The notes: generated by a model from the letters alone, not told the origin. Positions 25,801 through 36,695 are shown, counted from the stretch's first letter. The stretch is 64,000 nt of DNA from Heterocephalus glaber (GCF_000247695.1 NW_004624743.1:8186800-8250799); one strand, 5' to 3'. Translations and numbers: made by a program.

Positions 25801-27517
25801 GAAAATGCTCTGACTTAAGACATTATTTTCCTCCTAAGATAGTATTTTAGAGACATTTCATCCTACCTGTCAAGTTCTGAATTCACTTGCTTTAGAACTA
25901 CTTCTTTTAACTTAAATAATTTTGTGCATGTGTTGGAAGACAGTAATATGGTTTATTAGTTGCATTTTCTTTAGCTGAAACTGACAGAAAATCAAATACA
26001 CTACTTGTGTCATATTGTTACATATTGGACATTGTCAAAGACTAGCTAAAAAGTGACAAAATTTTAAAATTAAATTAATGTTTTAGCTTCAGATTTAGAG
26101 ATTGTCTTTTGAAAGCTAAAAATGCCATGCAATACAGGGTTAAATGGGATTCACAGGTGGTCAAATTTCCATGTCCTACCAATCTAGGGATTGGAGTTAT
26201 TATACCTCACATGGGCATCCTTACTTTGCGACCACAACTCCACTGCAAGGTGCCCATGTAAAGGACTCTGGTCAGTTTTTTGGACTGGCACGAAGAAGTG
26301 ACTGGACTTGCCTTTACAGCACTTAGAAAATATATATAGTCGGTAAGCATGTCAGAAGACAGTTCCTATTAGAGTTAGCATCAAGTTCACAATAGTGAAA
26401 CGCAGGCTGTGTCAAAGCAATTCTCCACTAAGGGCCAGTTTAAGAACTGGCAGAGAGCCCAGTTCAACTTATTATACTGTCAGCATTTACATATAAAGTT
26501 TTTATACAAAAGACACCCATTCCTAAAATGTGAAGGGAGAACACTTTGCCCAAACAATGACACTGGACCTAGTATAGTAAGAAATGAAATCGACCTGAAA
26601 ATTTCCTTGAAGAATGAAATAGCCATGTTCTGGGAAGGAAATAACATTAACATGAAATATAGATACTTGCATAATATGTAATCCATAATAAACCACGCAC
26701 CATGTCTATATATACTTCCTTTATGCCCAACTTTATTACTGAGTTTGGTAACTTTTATCCAAAGTCCAAGCAGAGGACAATGGAAGTGACCTAACCTTAC
26801 TTGTTTTGAAACAGCTACGCTAACCCTATTTGATTTGAAATAGCCAGGCATTTGACTTGGTCTAAACAGCAATGCACATGATGAGATGTGGGTGGAAACT
26901 GTGAAACGCACAGCCTACCATGGCCGGGGTATCAATTTTTGTCCATACCGGTTAAAAAGCTCTCTAGCGAGCCAGCACTTTTGTGAAGGAAAGAGAGAGG
27001 CACAAAGGTAGACTCTGACAGACAGCCACGCTGTAGCTGAAACTAACCCCAAGAATTAGTGGCTCAGAAGGGTACCTTCGGGAGCAAATCAGAGTCTCGG
27101 GAGGGTGGGAGCGACACTCAGGGGAGCATCGTTCCACAGGGAACTAACTGCTAAAGCGTAAGGAATCTACTTCAAGGTCACAGAACGTTCCGTGCAATAC
27201 TGAAATGCACCCCGCTCCTCACTCGCCACTGTATCAAACATGCTAATGACGTGAACAAACTTCGAGAAACTTTCAACACACTGGTGTGACAGAAACGAGT
27301 CAGGAGTGATGGCAAACGCAGACGACTATCTCAAAAGTTACTTCCAGCAGCACACAAGGAAATAATGGAACCTGAGGAAAAGAACGCAGGACAAGCCTTA
27401 ACCTCAGCCTTCAAAAAGGGCACGGGGGAGACCCGCCGCCGTGGAAAATGCTGATGCAAATTTCAGAGACAATACCCAGGCTATTTCTATTTTCCGAGAG
27501 ATGTCAGAGGTACTTAC

Positions 27518-27950
27518 ATGTAGGAAGACCCGATGAGATTAGTCCTTGGGATATTTTCCTTTCTTAAGAGAGAGAGAGAGAGAAAAAGAAATAATAATCT
27601 TTACTTCGTCCAGCCTTGAGGTGCCTCTCGACCTGATTCAAACACGCAGTCACGGCGACCCACACAGATCTTCAAAGGCAATCCAACAGCAGCCCGAAGA
27701 CGTCTGGGTGTACGCGTGTGCTAGTGTCTGAGACTGAGCAGCGCGAGCAGGGAGCAGGAGACGAGGTGTGCGCGTGCGCGCGCGAGGGGAGCGCGCGGGG
27801 GGAGGCGCGCGCGGGGCCGCGCATTCACGCGCGCACCCAGGCCGCTCCGAAGAGGAGGAGGAAGAGGAAGAGGAGGAGGAGGAGGCGGCGAAGGAAGGGA
27901 AAAGAGGAGGCGGAGGAGGACAAAGTGGCTTTTCGCGGCCGATCGGATTA
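27518..27950 (-). other. MEF2C: MEF2C main non-coding first exon (5' UTR)
   Basis: Read on the minus strand, this is a GC-rich 5' UTR that becomes pyrimidine-rich and ends at 27518 with a perfect donor (CAT|GTAAGTA, GT at 27517-27516). The last 120 bases, a CT-repeat followed by 'AAGGAAAATATCCC' and 'CGGGTCTTCCTACAT', agree with my memory of the human MEF2C 5' UTR. MEF2C is a MADS/MEF2-domain transcription factor that binds YTA(A/T)4TAR sites in heart, skeletal muscle, neurons, neural crest and B cells. In human it has several non-coding 5' exons. The translated exons are not in this window and lie further left on the minus strand. The 5' end is not defined by the sequence: transcription probably starts between about 27.76 and 28.3 kb, so the upper boundary is nominal. 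No ATG occurs in the last 300 exon bases. The identification comes from memory and was not searched. Confidence 0.7.
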
Positions 27951-28310
27951 AAAGTAACCAGAGTCTTGCAGAAAACTGCGTCCAGGAAGGAAGTGAGCAG
28001 AAGAATGGGCAAAGGAGAGCCGCTGGCAGCCTTGGAAACCTCGCGTAAAAAGGCGGGGAGGGGGCTGTCGCGGGGGGCTGCAGGGCCCGGGCGGGGACGC
28101 GGGGGTTGCGGGGCCGAGCGCTCCGGGCTGGGGCTCCGCGCCCTGTCCCTCCGCGTCCCCCCGTGCGGTTCGAGTCCGCTCTCGCCTCCGCCTGGCGCTG
28201 CCTCTCCCCCCGACTCTCCCCCACAATCCCAAACCGTGGACTCTCTCCTCGCGAGCGGAGAAATCATCAGTTTCACTCTTGCAACAGGGGGGCGGGACTA
28301 GACCTCGGAG
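27740..28310. promoter_or_regulatory. MEF2C: CpG island 1, main MEF2C promoter
   Basis: This is a dense CpG island in otherwise AT-rich DNA, with many CG dinucleotides, GGGCGG-like GC boxes and a GAG/GGA polypurine run at 27856-27890. It overlaps the 5' end of the candidate first exon and its immediate upstream side. No TATA box is placed convincingly, which fits a CpG-island promoter with dispersed starts. Long ORFs on both strands here (up to about 208 codons) are compositional, because stop codons are rare in GC-rich DNA, and they have no recognisable domain. Confidence 0.75.
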
Positions 28311-28319
28311 CATTTTAAT

Positions 28320-28560
28320 AAAACAAACATACAGCAGCTCCCTCCTCACCCCTCCAGTCTCAACTAGAGTGATAAATTACTCCACTACACTACTTTAATT
28401 ATGTATATGGTATGCAGAATAAATCACTGAACATCAGTACCTCAATCAAGCACTTTTAAATGATAATTGCATCTTGGTGAATCAATCTTGCCATTCCTGA
28501 CATTTTGCTAATTTTAGTTTTACGGTGGGGTAATGGCACATGCCATACGCAAACCTAATG
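28320..28560. promoter_or_regulatory. AT-rich core between two CpG islands, candidate regulatory element
   Basis: About 240 bp of AT-rich sequence separates two CpG islands just upstream of the MEF2C first exon. It holds homeodomain/POU-type words (TAATTATG, ATAATTGCAT, TTTGCTAATTTTAG) and has no repeat character. Unique AT-rich DNA kept between two islands often indicates conserved transcription-factor binding. Conservation is inferred and was not measured. Confidence 0.4.
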
Positions 28561-28569
28561 ACAATTCTT

Positions 28570-28960
28570 TATTGCACGAAACGAACACGACACGGTGAGC
28601 GGCGGCTCCTGGGCTCCTCTGCCCGCCCGCCGCCGGGGACGCTCGGAGAGGACCCGGGCGGCCGCGCTCGCCTCGCTCCCCAGGGGCCTGGGCCGAGCCG
28701 GCGGGCGGGGGCAAAGACCTTCTCGAGTCGGGACCCGGGCTCTGACCAATCGGAGCGCGACCCTACTGGCTGCTCCGGTGACCCCCCCCCCCCGCCACGC
28801 GCGCTCGCCGCTGCTTTCCCCACGGTCCGTGCGCTCCCGCTACTCACGCGGAGGAGCCTCGGCGCAGGGCGTCAGCGGCTCTCGGTCCCAGCGCGCTTTC
28901 CCCGCACGCCCTCGACTCGCCGTTTTCGGGCCTGAGACTCAGCCTGAGCTGAAAGGGTTC
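28570..28960. promoter_or_regulatory. CpG island 2, upstream flank of the main promoter
   Basis: This is a second CpG-dense block with GC boxes, an inverted-CCAAT-type context (GACCAATCGG at 28743-28752) and a 12-base poly-C run at about 28782-28793. It could carry further MEF2C start sites on the minus strand, or the start of a divergent plus-strand transcript such as an equivalent of human MEF2C-AS1. No splice donor close to it settles the direction. The plus-strand ORF of 195 codons across it is judged to be compositional. Confidence 0.6.
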
Positions 28961-31189
28961 TCGACTGTTAATCCTGTACGCATCCTACAGGAATCGCCGT
29001 GGGTGAAATCTCAACTCCACGGCGGGGCCGTGAACTTCCTAATCAGTTTGGAAATATTTACCGAGGCGGCAGCTTCCTCGGAGGGGTACCCTCCCCTTCC
29101 TCCCACTCTGCTCTTCCACACCTTACTGGACTTTATCCAGGTCACTCACATGGAAACCGAGCCAAGTTCCCAAACCCATTAGGCGACCCGAGCCGATAGC
29201 TGATGACTTCACTTATCCTCAAGAGTTTCAGCAGCAGGAAGCAGCACTGCAGACTGATAGGGACGAACACTTATGTGAGGGTTTCAGCACGTTGAGCTCT
29301 TTTTCCTCGCCAAAAGCATAGTTTAGTATTCAATATTGAGGAAAGGTTGCTAAGGCACTGGGCATCTCCCAGCCCTGGCCAGTGAAACCACACCCAAAAA
29401 AGCCAAAGGTAAAATCTATCAACCTGTACACTGATCATTCTTTTTTAAGAAAGATTGCGTGCCAGTAGAATTAGAGATTATGTAAAATGTTTAAGCCAAA
29501 TTAAGTTTTATTAATACTGTGAAAAGAAGGAAAAATGTATAGGGGATAGAAAAACATTGAATGTATACGAGTAGACAATAACAGTATACTGAAATACCTA
29601 GCTAATTAAAGGTATTTGCTCTTTAAAAAAAAAACAACAACATTCCTTTCCGCACTGTGTGTTTAACCCGATGACTAGTTGCATTTCCCGTTTAGTTCTT
29701 CATTGTGCTTCCAGGCGACTGTTTTGAGGCATGAGGATAATGTGGTTCAAAAAGCCTCCTGCTTCATCGTGGGGATATGTGATCTTAGTAGCTTCTCTCA
29801 GAAGAGTGGGCTCAACATTTAACCACCCTCCCAAGGCTTCCCTTGCAGCGAGAAGGTTTATTTTACAGGCAACCACAACTAGATCTAAACAATCTTCAAG
29901 CTTCTGGCTCATTATCATTGTGACTATTAGCACAGCTAAGAATCCATCGCCTTTATTGTAGGAAAGCATGGTAAACTGTCAGAAAGCAAAAACCACCCGA
30001 AATAGGATGATTTCTTTCTAATATATTTTGTTTAGCTGTTTGTTTTTCATACAGTGAGTCTGCTACTGCCATGAGCTCCTTTTAATAATATATGTCAAAG
30101 AGCAACTGTATCACATTTTCACTCAAGGTACAACTTCTTTAAAAAAAAATCTCAAAACTTAAAGTTGCATAGAGTTTTGAATACTATGTTATGTCTGTAT
30201 GGGATGGTAAAACTGAAATTAATTTTTTCAAGATTCACAAAGGTGGTGACAAAGCAAACCATTTGAAGGACCATCTGAGATTACTACTATAATGCTTGAA
30301 ATTAGCAAAATGAATTGTAACAGCCTCTTTTATATGAGCACACAGACGTAGCCAATACATACATTTCAATCATGCTGTTTTTTGATGGGTAATAGAGGGA
30401 ATTTCTAGTTACGCTTTAGTTTTAGATTTATTGCTTCTGGAAAACAAACTCTTGATTTTACCTTTACATAGTTAGAGAATTATTTAATAGTAAACATTGC
30501 AACAAACCCATAATTATCAATGATAGTGCAAGCAATCAAAAGAATGCACAACCCCACACTGCGGATAATTTGAAAATAATTTGGATATGGAATGTATCAC
30601 AGTTGGCCTTTTAAAATGTAAGATTTTCCCCTTAGCAGATTTAGCTTCTTAATTAAGTGTGACCTAAGATAATATTAGCATTAGTTTCTTTCCCAGAAGC
30701 CTTTATAATTGAAGTGGAGCAGAAGAGGTTAAGTAGACATATACAATAGACAAGTCACCTAGATTTAAAATTATTCACAAGTAATCCAGAAAGTAGTGAC
30801 CCTAGAATGTGCCTTGTATGGTTCTTTAAATACCTCTGAGCTTCATTTATTTATTTTTACCCAAACCATCTAGATTGGGTAAATTGCCACCTAATGGTTC
30901 TTGGCTAGGATCAGAATATTTTCTCTTGTAGAGAGGAGCTTGTCCTGGAAGTATTAGGAGACCTTTAACTAGTTCAGGATTTGTGTCTTACTGTTGGATG
31001 TGTCCTTCCTAGACTGCAGTTTGCTTATGTGTTAAATGGGCTCTAAAGTCTACCCCAGTTCTTTGCTTAGAAGATAGTAAATGATTATACCTTTTCAACC
31101 AATTGAAAGCTAGAGGTCTATCCAGTTAAAGAAAAGATGACTTTCGTTTTTAAAAAACCGTGTCTGGGATTGATGTACTATTAAACTAG

Positions 31190-31235
<46 letters not shown>

Positions 31236-33719
31236 GGCAGGTGTGTAATCACAAAATATTTCTTGCATCAAGTAATTATCTAAATACTTTATCTTTAATG
31301 TAAAGTTACATTAACTTACTCTTTTCTCCAAAAGAGTTATATTTAGCAATCCATTTAATTAAAGTCCAAAGAAGGTACAGAGGAGATGATATTTGGGATT
31401 TCAGCTCTGGAGAAAGCTAATATTCCAGTTTCTATTCTGTGCATGGCACCTCACTCTGCCCTGCTCCCTCCACCACTTCCTTACATTAAAGCAGCAGTCT
31501 GCCAAGCCTGAAGCCCAGTGCACTGGGTCTGCCTGCTTTTAAGCCTGGCCCACGCTGGGTGTAGCTCTTGAAGTGAGCTTTAAAAAAGTATTTTAAAGTG
31601 AGCTGGGGCGGTTGCTACAGCAACTTACCCTGAGATGAAGAAAGGCTATAGATTAATCTACCCCTAAAGATTATTCACTGCAGTGTTTATACTGCAGCCA
31701 GAACACTTGCAACACAAACATGATAATTGAACAGCAAAGCTCAGAAAAAACCCCCTGAAAACAGAGTAAGATACAAATTACAGAGCATTAAGCAGGTTTT
31801 AACCTTTCTGCAGTACAGTATAGGTGATACATATGACTTTTGGTGAAATGAATTAATTGGGAGTACACCTAGAAATGGTAGGCCCTGAAGAGTGACACGT
31901 AAGCAGAGTGGCCTGACATTGCTTGTAAAAGAAAGTACATAATGGTTACTTAACCCTATCACCGCTATATATGTCTAACCCTTAAAATACCTGAAGACAA
32001 AGAATTTGGCATTTTTACCTTTGTGATATCTTCGTGGAAGATGACAAAGTAAGTGTAAGTACTCACCACATACTCTTCTTTACCGCTACGGTCAGGTCAT
32101 TTGCTTGCCATTCTTTACTTCATCTCTTCATAGAGTTACTTCACAGTTTACAACTCTTTGGCACCTTAAAATGTGTAAAGTACAGAAAAAGTATATGGTT
32201 ACGTTTTTTTTAAAAGCCGACATTAAAGTAGATTTAAGTAGATTTATTTCCAAAACTTGTAATCCAAAATAACATTAATATTAATTGCTTTTAAGCCACT
32301 GAACCAATGAGTATTGAATTGAAAGAATTAAAATGATTGATTGTGATAATATAATCATTAAAATAAATAGTGCCAAATATCTAAATTTCAAAAATTCTTC
32401 AGGTTGCAGCTTCAGTCCAAGCAGAGTATATAGCACATGGCCTGTTTGTGATTGAGAATCTGTGATATGCAAAGAATCTGCTATTTCAAGGAAAAGTTTA
32501 ATCATATCTTTTATTTTGTATCTAATGATCTGATATGCAATTTTATTTTTATACCTTTAATTTAAAATCTGATAAGGAATTACAAGGGGGAAAAGGCAAA
32601 TCTATTATTTCTCAAGCCACAAAAATTGGTCAAATTGGGAAATATTTGCAATGTAATTTAAATAGCTGAAAAGACTCATTCTACGTATGTATGTATTCTT
32701 AAAGGCCAATTAAAAATACTGTGGGATTAATAATGTGGATTCAGCACCATTTATGAATTGTATTACTAATGGTACCTTATCCTTCCAAGCAGTGTTTAAC
32801 TGTACTGAGCACGGACAGATATTCCTGTGTTCCGATCTCAGTGTTAAACCAGCCTGCCATGACTTTGAGGACACAAGTGAATCTTTCCTTGCCTCAGGTT
32901 GGGACTAGTTCAGAAAGAGAAACAACGTTGGAGACTTAGCAGACCACGCTGGCCACCATCCATTTTCCCACTGTGTTAGCAGGAAGGCTTTTTCATAGTG
33001 GAGTCTTTTATCAAGCCTCTTTATTTGGGTTATCCATAAAGCTTATTTTCATTAAGTTACTTCAGAACTAAGGAGAAATGAATAATTTCTAAAATAAAAT
33101 AGTTTTATTTTAGAGGTTGTGAGTTGAGTCTTTTGAAAAGCACAGGCCCACGGTGAATTCCTCCAGACTTGGTTTCCTAGCCATGACCGTCACCTGGCCA
33201 ATCCTTTTCTCCAGCTGCTTGGTTTTGTAGCCTGTTATTAAGTGGGAGTCATGATACACACTTCCCAGGGCCTTTCACCTTGCAGAAATGCAATCTTCAT
33301 GAAATAATGTCTTAAAGATAGGCTAAGGCTTTAAAAAATGCCAGTACAAACGATGACATATTTCTTCCTTTTCTTCTGTCAGGATGTCCAAATAAGGCTC
33401 GATCAGCGGATCAGTGATGTGCTTGAGAGTGTGTGGCTGATTCAAAAGCATCCACATGCATAGCTAAATTTAATGGGACTTTACTTACAAAATTGTTAAA
33501 TGTTTGTCAGAAGCCTGATTCTATTCAATTTCTTGAAATAGAACAGAAACCTGAAATTCAAGGAATGGATTTTCACACTTCCCCTTTTAACCCTTATTTT
33601 AAAGATCCCTTACGATGCCTGTGCCCTTTCATCTTTAAAGCCATTTACCCAGGGTCAGGGTGGAAGCCTACGGTGAAAAATCTCCTGCAGCCTTTGGGTG
33701 CCCACTTCTTTGGGAAGCA
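28961..33719. other. Non-coding AT-rich interval upstream of the main promoter
   Basis: I see no gene here. The interval holds mostly unique sequence, a 43-bp (GT)n tract at 31191-31233, a segment open on both strands at 29.70-29.97 kb, two facing donor-like sites at 32049 (plus) and 32066 (minus), and an 11-bp palindrome of MEF2/homeobox-like A/T sequence at 33089-33113. Relative to the distal candidate first exon at 48.2 kb, it would be intronic. Confidence 0.5.
31191..31233. repeat. (TG)n microsatellite
   Basis: About 21 uninterrupted TG units, potentially Z-DNA-forming and likely polymorphic. It lies about 2.9 kb upstream of the main MEF2C promoter CpG islands. Confidence 0.97.
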
Positions 33720-34160
33720 GCGTGAGAGCGCTGCGATTCAGTTAAAGACCCGGACGAGGGACGCCACTGGATCCAGCCTCCTCTCGGCTGAGTTACTGAT
33801 TGCAGGCAGCAGCAATCCCAAGGTAGATTCGCGCGCGGAGGGAGCCCGCGCTGCCTGCGTTCCGGGAGCCACACCAGCCCCAAACGCCACCCAGCTACTG
33901 CGGCCCTCCCCTTCGGCCCTGCTCCCACCTCCCGGTTTCTCCTTTGCTCGCCCGCCTCTACCCCCTTCCCCCGCTTTCCCCGCGGGTGGAGCGGGGCGGG
34001 GCGCGGTCCCAGCTCCCCGGAGCCCGAGGCCGCCAGGCGGGGGTGAGCGCGCCACGTGCGTGCGCCGGGCGCAAAGGCCGTGCGCTCGGCCGGCCCGGAG
34101 CTGCCGCGCGGGGTGAGCAGGGCAGGAAGCTGGGTGCCGGCTGGTGCCTGGCTCCAGGGA
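33720..34160. promoter_or_regulatory. CpG island 3, possible alternative or divergent promoter
   Basis: This is a GC- and CpG-rich block about 6 kb upstream of the main promoter, with GC boxes (GGGGCGGGGCG near 33992) and a CACGTG-type E-box context (GCCACGTGCG near 34051). A plus-strand donor-like site (CGGG|GTGAGC) lies near 34112. A minus-strand donor-like site (TTTT|GTAAGT) lies on the left flank near 33486. Either could belong to an alternative first exon. A 227-codon plus-strand ORF and a 167-codon minus-strand ORF overlap each other here; neither has a recognisable domain, and I treat both as compositional. The island is well supported, but its direction and target gene are not. Confidence 0.6.
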
Positions 34161-34879
34161 GGGGACGTCACGGGTCACCGCCTGGAGGAAAGCGGGCTGT
34201 GTGCGGCGGGAAAGGACACAGGGTGGGCTTGGACACAAGAGATGCTGAGGAAGTTGCCCTGCTATTCTGGTTTGGGGATCCTAGATCTGCTTCTCAGACA
34301 TTGATCCCAAAGAGCTAGAGACGAGCTCGGCGACCTCCATACACACGCCGGGCCACGTGAAAGGAAGCCATCCTGCACGGGGCACAACGCCCTGGGCTGC
34401 CCACTGCGCTCCCTCTGCCCTCCTCTGCCCTGAGCCAGTCCTGTGGGCTCTAGACCTCGCAGACCAGCAAAAGGAGAGGGCCCAGGACTGGGGTTTAAAG
34501 TCTAAGCTGTCAGGAGCAACAATTATTTCAACAACAAAAACTAAAAGCCAACCACTGCCTTTAGGAGGTAAGGACCTCTGAATATGTGGGATTCTTGGCT
34601 TGGGGAAAGCCAGAGAGGAGAGCTACTAGGACGAACACTTACCACACCCAACCCAAACTTCCTTTCCAGTGCGCCCCCTTTATTTGTGCGAGTTCCGAAG
34701 CAGTGCCAGGATCTTTTACAAAAATGCCATCACTATCACTGTGATGTTGGATTTGTCTCCGTTGCAGCAAGGGAGCCAAGCATGGTGGAAGGACCAGCGC
34801 TCCAAAGGCATTGTAGAGTATACCGCTGAGCACATCACAAGTTGAAACATGTTTCTGCTACTCTCTTCTTGAAACCGTA

Positions 34880-35078
34880 AACTGCTGCCAGCATGGCAGC
34901 CACTAGCCAGCCACCTGTGGCCATTCCGACTTGAAATTAAATAATCTAAAATTTCAGTTCTTCAGCTACACCAACCACACTTCAAGTGCTCAGTTGCCAC
35001 ATGTGGCTGGTGGCTACCTTATCAGATAGAAAGATGTTGACTGTTCCATATCAGATAAAGTTCTATCGGGGAGTACTG
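34880..35078 (+). mobile_element. Ancient MITE (CCACATGTGGCT family)
   Basis: The ends are inverted: 'GCAGCCACTAGCCAGCCACCTGTGGCC' near the left and 'TTGCCACATGTGGCTGGTGGCTACC' near the right. The core includes 'TCAGTTCTTCAGCTACACCAACCACACTTCAAGTGCTCA'. It is the same family as 51680-51895, likely a hAT-class non-autonomous DNA transposon. Confidence 0.7.
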
Positions 35079-35090
35079 CTACACAGCCGA

Positions 35091-35134
35091 AAGGGGAAGG
35101 AAGGAAGGAAGGAAGGAAGGAAAGGGAGGGAGGG
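35091..35134. repeat. (GGAA)n microsatellite
   Basis: About six GGAA units followed by GGGAGGGAGGG. GGAA arrays can bind ETS factors. Confidence 0.95.
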
Positions 35135-36389
35135 TAGAGTAATTGCACTATGACTGATACTAGGCACACTTTTGGACAGTCTGGATTTGTATCACTTGGC
35201 ACCAGTGTGAAAGTTGTAAAGTTAGGATTTCCATATCTTACTGCTGAAAAAGATTCTGGGGTCTGCCATACACAAGCACCTAATTTTTTACAGGGGAGAG
35301 AAGTCAGATGCCGAGAAGTCTTAACGTAACTTTGGTAAGTGGAGTAGATTCTTGGTACGGTCCAGCAGACTTTGTGTCAGGCCAGGCACCTTGCTTGGAG
35401 TGGGCTGAGCAAATTACCTCCCTAGAAGGTGGTCTGACAGAAGGTCTTAGGCAGGAGTACTCTTTTACCAGGGCATTCTTCCAGAAAGAAATCCCATTTA
35501 ATAAGGACTAAGGGGCACCGGGAATAATACTGCCTTGTAAACTTACAGTATATTATTGGATAGTGTCACAGATTCACATAATGCCTTTCCTAAGGCTGAT
35601 TGGGATAATATTTTGCTTACTTGTACTTAAAAAATTCAGAGGAAATGGAATTATTCTTTAAAAAATGAGATCTAAAGAGCACTCTTAAAAGTCAGGGAGG
35701 AAAAGTGTTACTTCAGGTGAGAATAGTTAGCAAAGCACTGTATTCCTCACATTTGACAAAAGATATCATTATATACATTAATTACGATATCACTAAAGTG
35801 AAATTTGATCAGAAATGTTAATAATATGAATAAAAATTACAAATTATGCTACGAGACATATAAAGCAACAGAATAAAAATTTTAGAACTTTAGAAGCAGC
35901 AGAATAAAATCAACATTTTAGACAAAGCATAAACTTTCTTGCAAGAGTTCTTGTTTTTTTGAGTTTTTACTTTGCCATGTTTATCTTCTAATTTCTTACT
36001 CTTAACTGGGAGTGAAATGTCGATATTAATTCTGCCCTTTTATGCTAATTTCTTTTAATCAACCCTTACTGAAAGATTCTTAAATATTCAGATAGCAGTT
36101 TTGTTGTAAGATTTTAAAAATAAGAACTATTTTTTAAAGTTTGAACTTCTGAGCTGATCCAGATTTGAGTTATTGTCTCTTTTTCTTACTGATTTACTAT
36201 TTAAACATGGCTCGTGGTCTAGAGATTCATGATCTGTACTCTCTGAAATCCAGTCCCTCCTGAGAAAATGTTTTAGTTGTCCAAGTGCTTGCTGATAACA
36301 TAGAAGATGTCAACCTCTCCATCCCTAACCACTGAAAAGGCCTGTGGAACTTGGAGGAATCTGAGTGGCCAAAAGCCAGGAGACTCTAC

Positions 36390-36545
36390 AACAGGTTAAC
36401 AGTGTTGCGCACACGTTTTGAATCGCTCTGTGCCTCATTTTCCTCATCTGTAAAATGAGATACAGAATAGCACGCCCTCCAAATCTTGTTATGAGGATTA
36501 AATGAACTACTCACTATAAAGTGCAGGCCTGGAAAAGTGACAAGC
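36390..36545 (+). repeat. MIR SINE, sense
   Basis: 'CTCTGTGCCTCATTTTCCTCATCTGTAAAATGAGATA...TTATGAGGATTAAATGAACTACTCACTATAAAGTGCAGGCCTGG' matches the MIR core and 3' part closely. Confidence 0.85.
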
Positions 36546-36601
36546 TGCAGTAAAAATGAGCCATTCTTTAATGCAAAGAATTTTGACTTCTATACCACTA
36601 C

Positions 36602-36695
36602 TTTTTTTTTTTTTTTTTTTTTGGTACCAGGGATGGAACTCAGGACCTTGTGCTTGCAAGGCTGGCAGTGGAACCACTGAGCTAAATCCTGGGCC
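36602..36695 (-). mobile_element. ID-like tRNA-derived SINE, antisense
   Basis: A 21-base T-tract is followed by GGTACCAGGGATGGAACTCA...CCACTGAGCTAAATCCTGGGC. Near-perfect 11-bp target-site duplications CTATACCACT(A/G) lie at 36590-36600 and 36696-36706, so this is a fairly recent insertion. Confidence 0.92.

Larger units (their letters stand above)
1..27517 (-). other. MEF2C: Start of the long MEF2C 5' intron (continues past the left edge)
   Basis: This lies downstream of the exon-1 donor on the minus strand. It is AT-rich, and I find no translated exon in it. In particular, the next human MEF2C 5' exon as I remember it, and the MADS-domain exon, are not here. Contents: B1/ID SINEs (about 1.37-1.56, 5.5, 6.67-6.87 and 8.8 kb), an L2/MIR-like repeat (2.8 kb), an antisense L1 3' end (3.36 kb), a diverged tandem duplication (6.4-6.6 kb), MITEs (7.8 and 10.1 kb), MIRs (12.0 and 17.1 kb), a young L1 insertion (21.4 kb) and (TA)n and (GT)n tracts. 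The stretches 12.2-17.1, 17.3-21.3 and 22.9-27.5 kb are mostly unique AT-rich DNA with no identified feature. Enhancers are likely in an intron of this kind, but I cannot place them without alignment. Confidence 0.6.

Noticed and set aside
26480..26911. 143-codon minus-strand ORF
   Set aside because: No recognisable domain or start context, and it overlaps a 90-codon ORF on the other strand. It is probably chance in non-coding DNA.
27650..28349. Overlapping ORFs of 133-208 codons on both strands in CpG island 1
   Set aside because: They are low-complexity Arg/Pro/Gly/Ser-rich peptides in mutually overlapping frames. They result from GC-rich promoter DNA lacking stop codons, and the region is better explained as 5' UTR and promoter.
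22773..31233. CRISPR-like arrays or other regularly spaced repeats
   Set aside because: Only simple dinucleotide microsatellites and unrelated dispersed repeats occur; there is no repeat-spacer structure, as expected for mammalian DNA.
33433..34318. 227-, 167-, 166- and 124-codon ORFs around CpG island 3
   Set aside because: They occupy several frames of the same GC-rich block, show no domain, and part of the longest runs through ordinary AT-rich DNA before the island.
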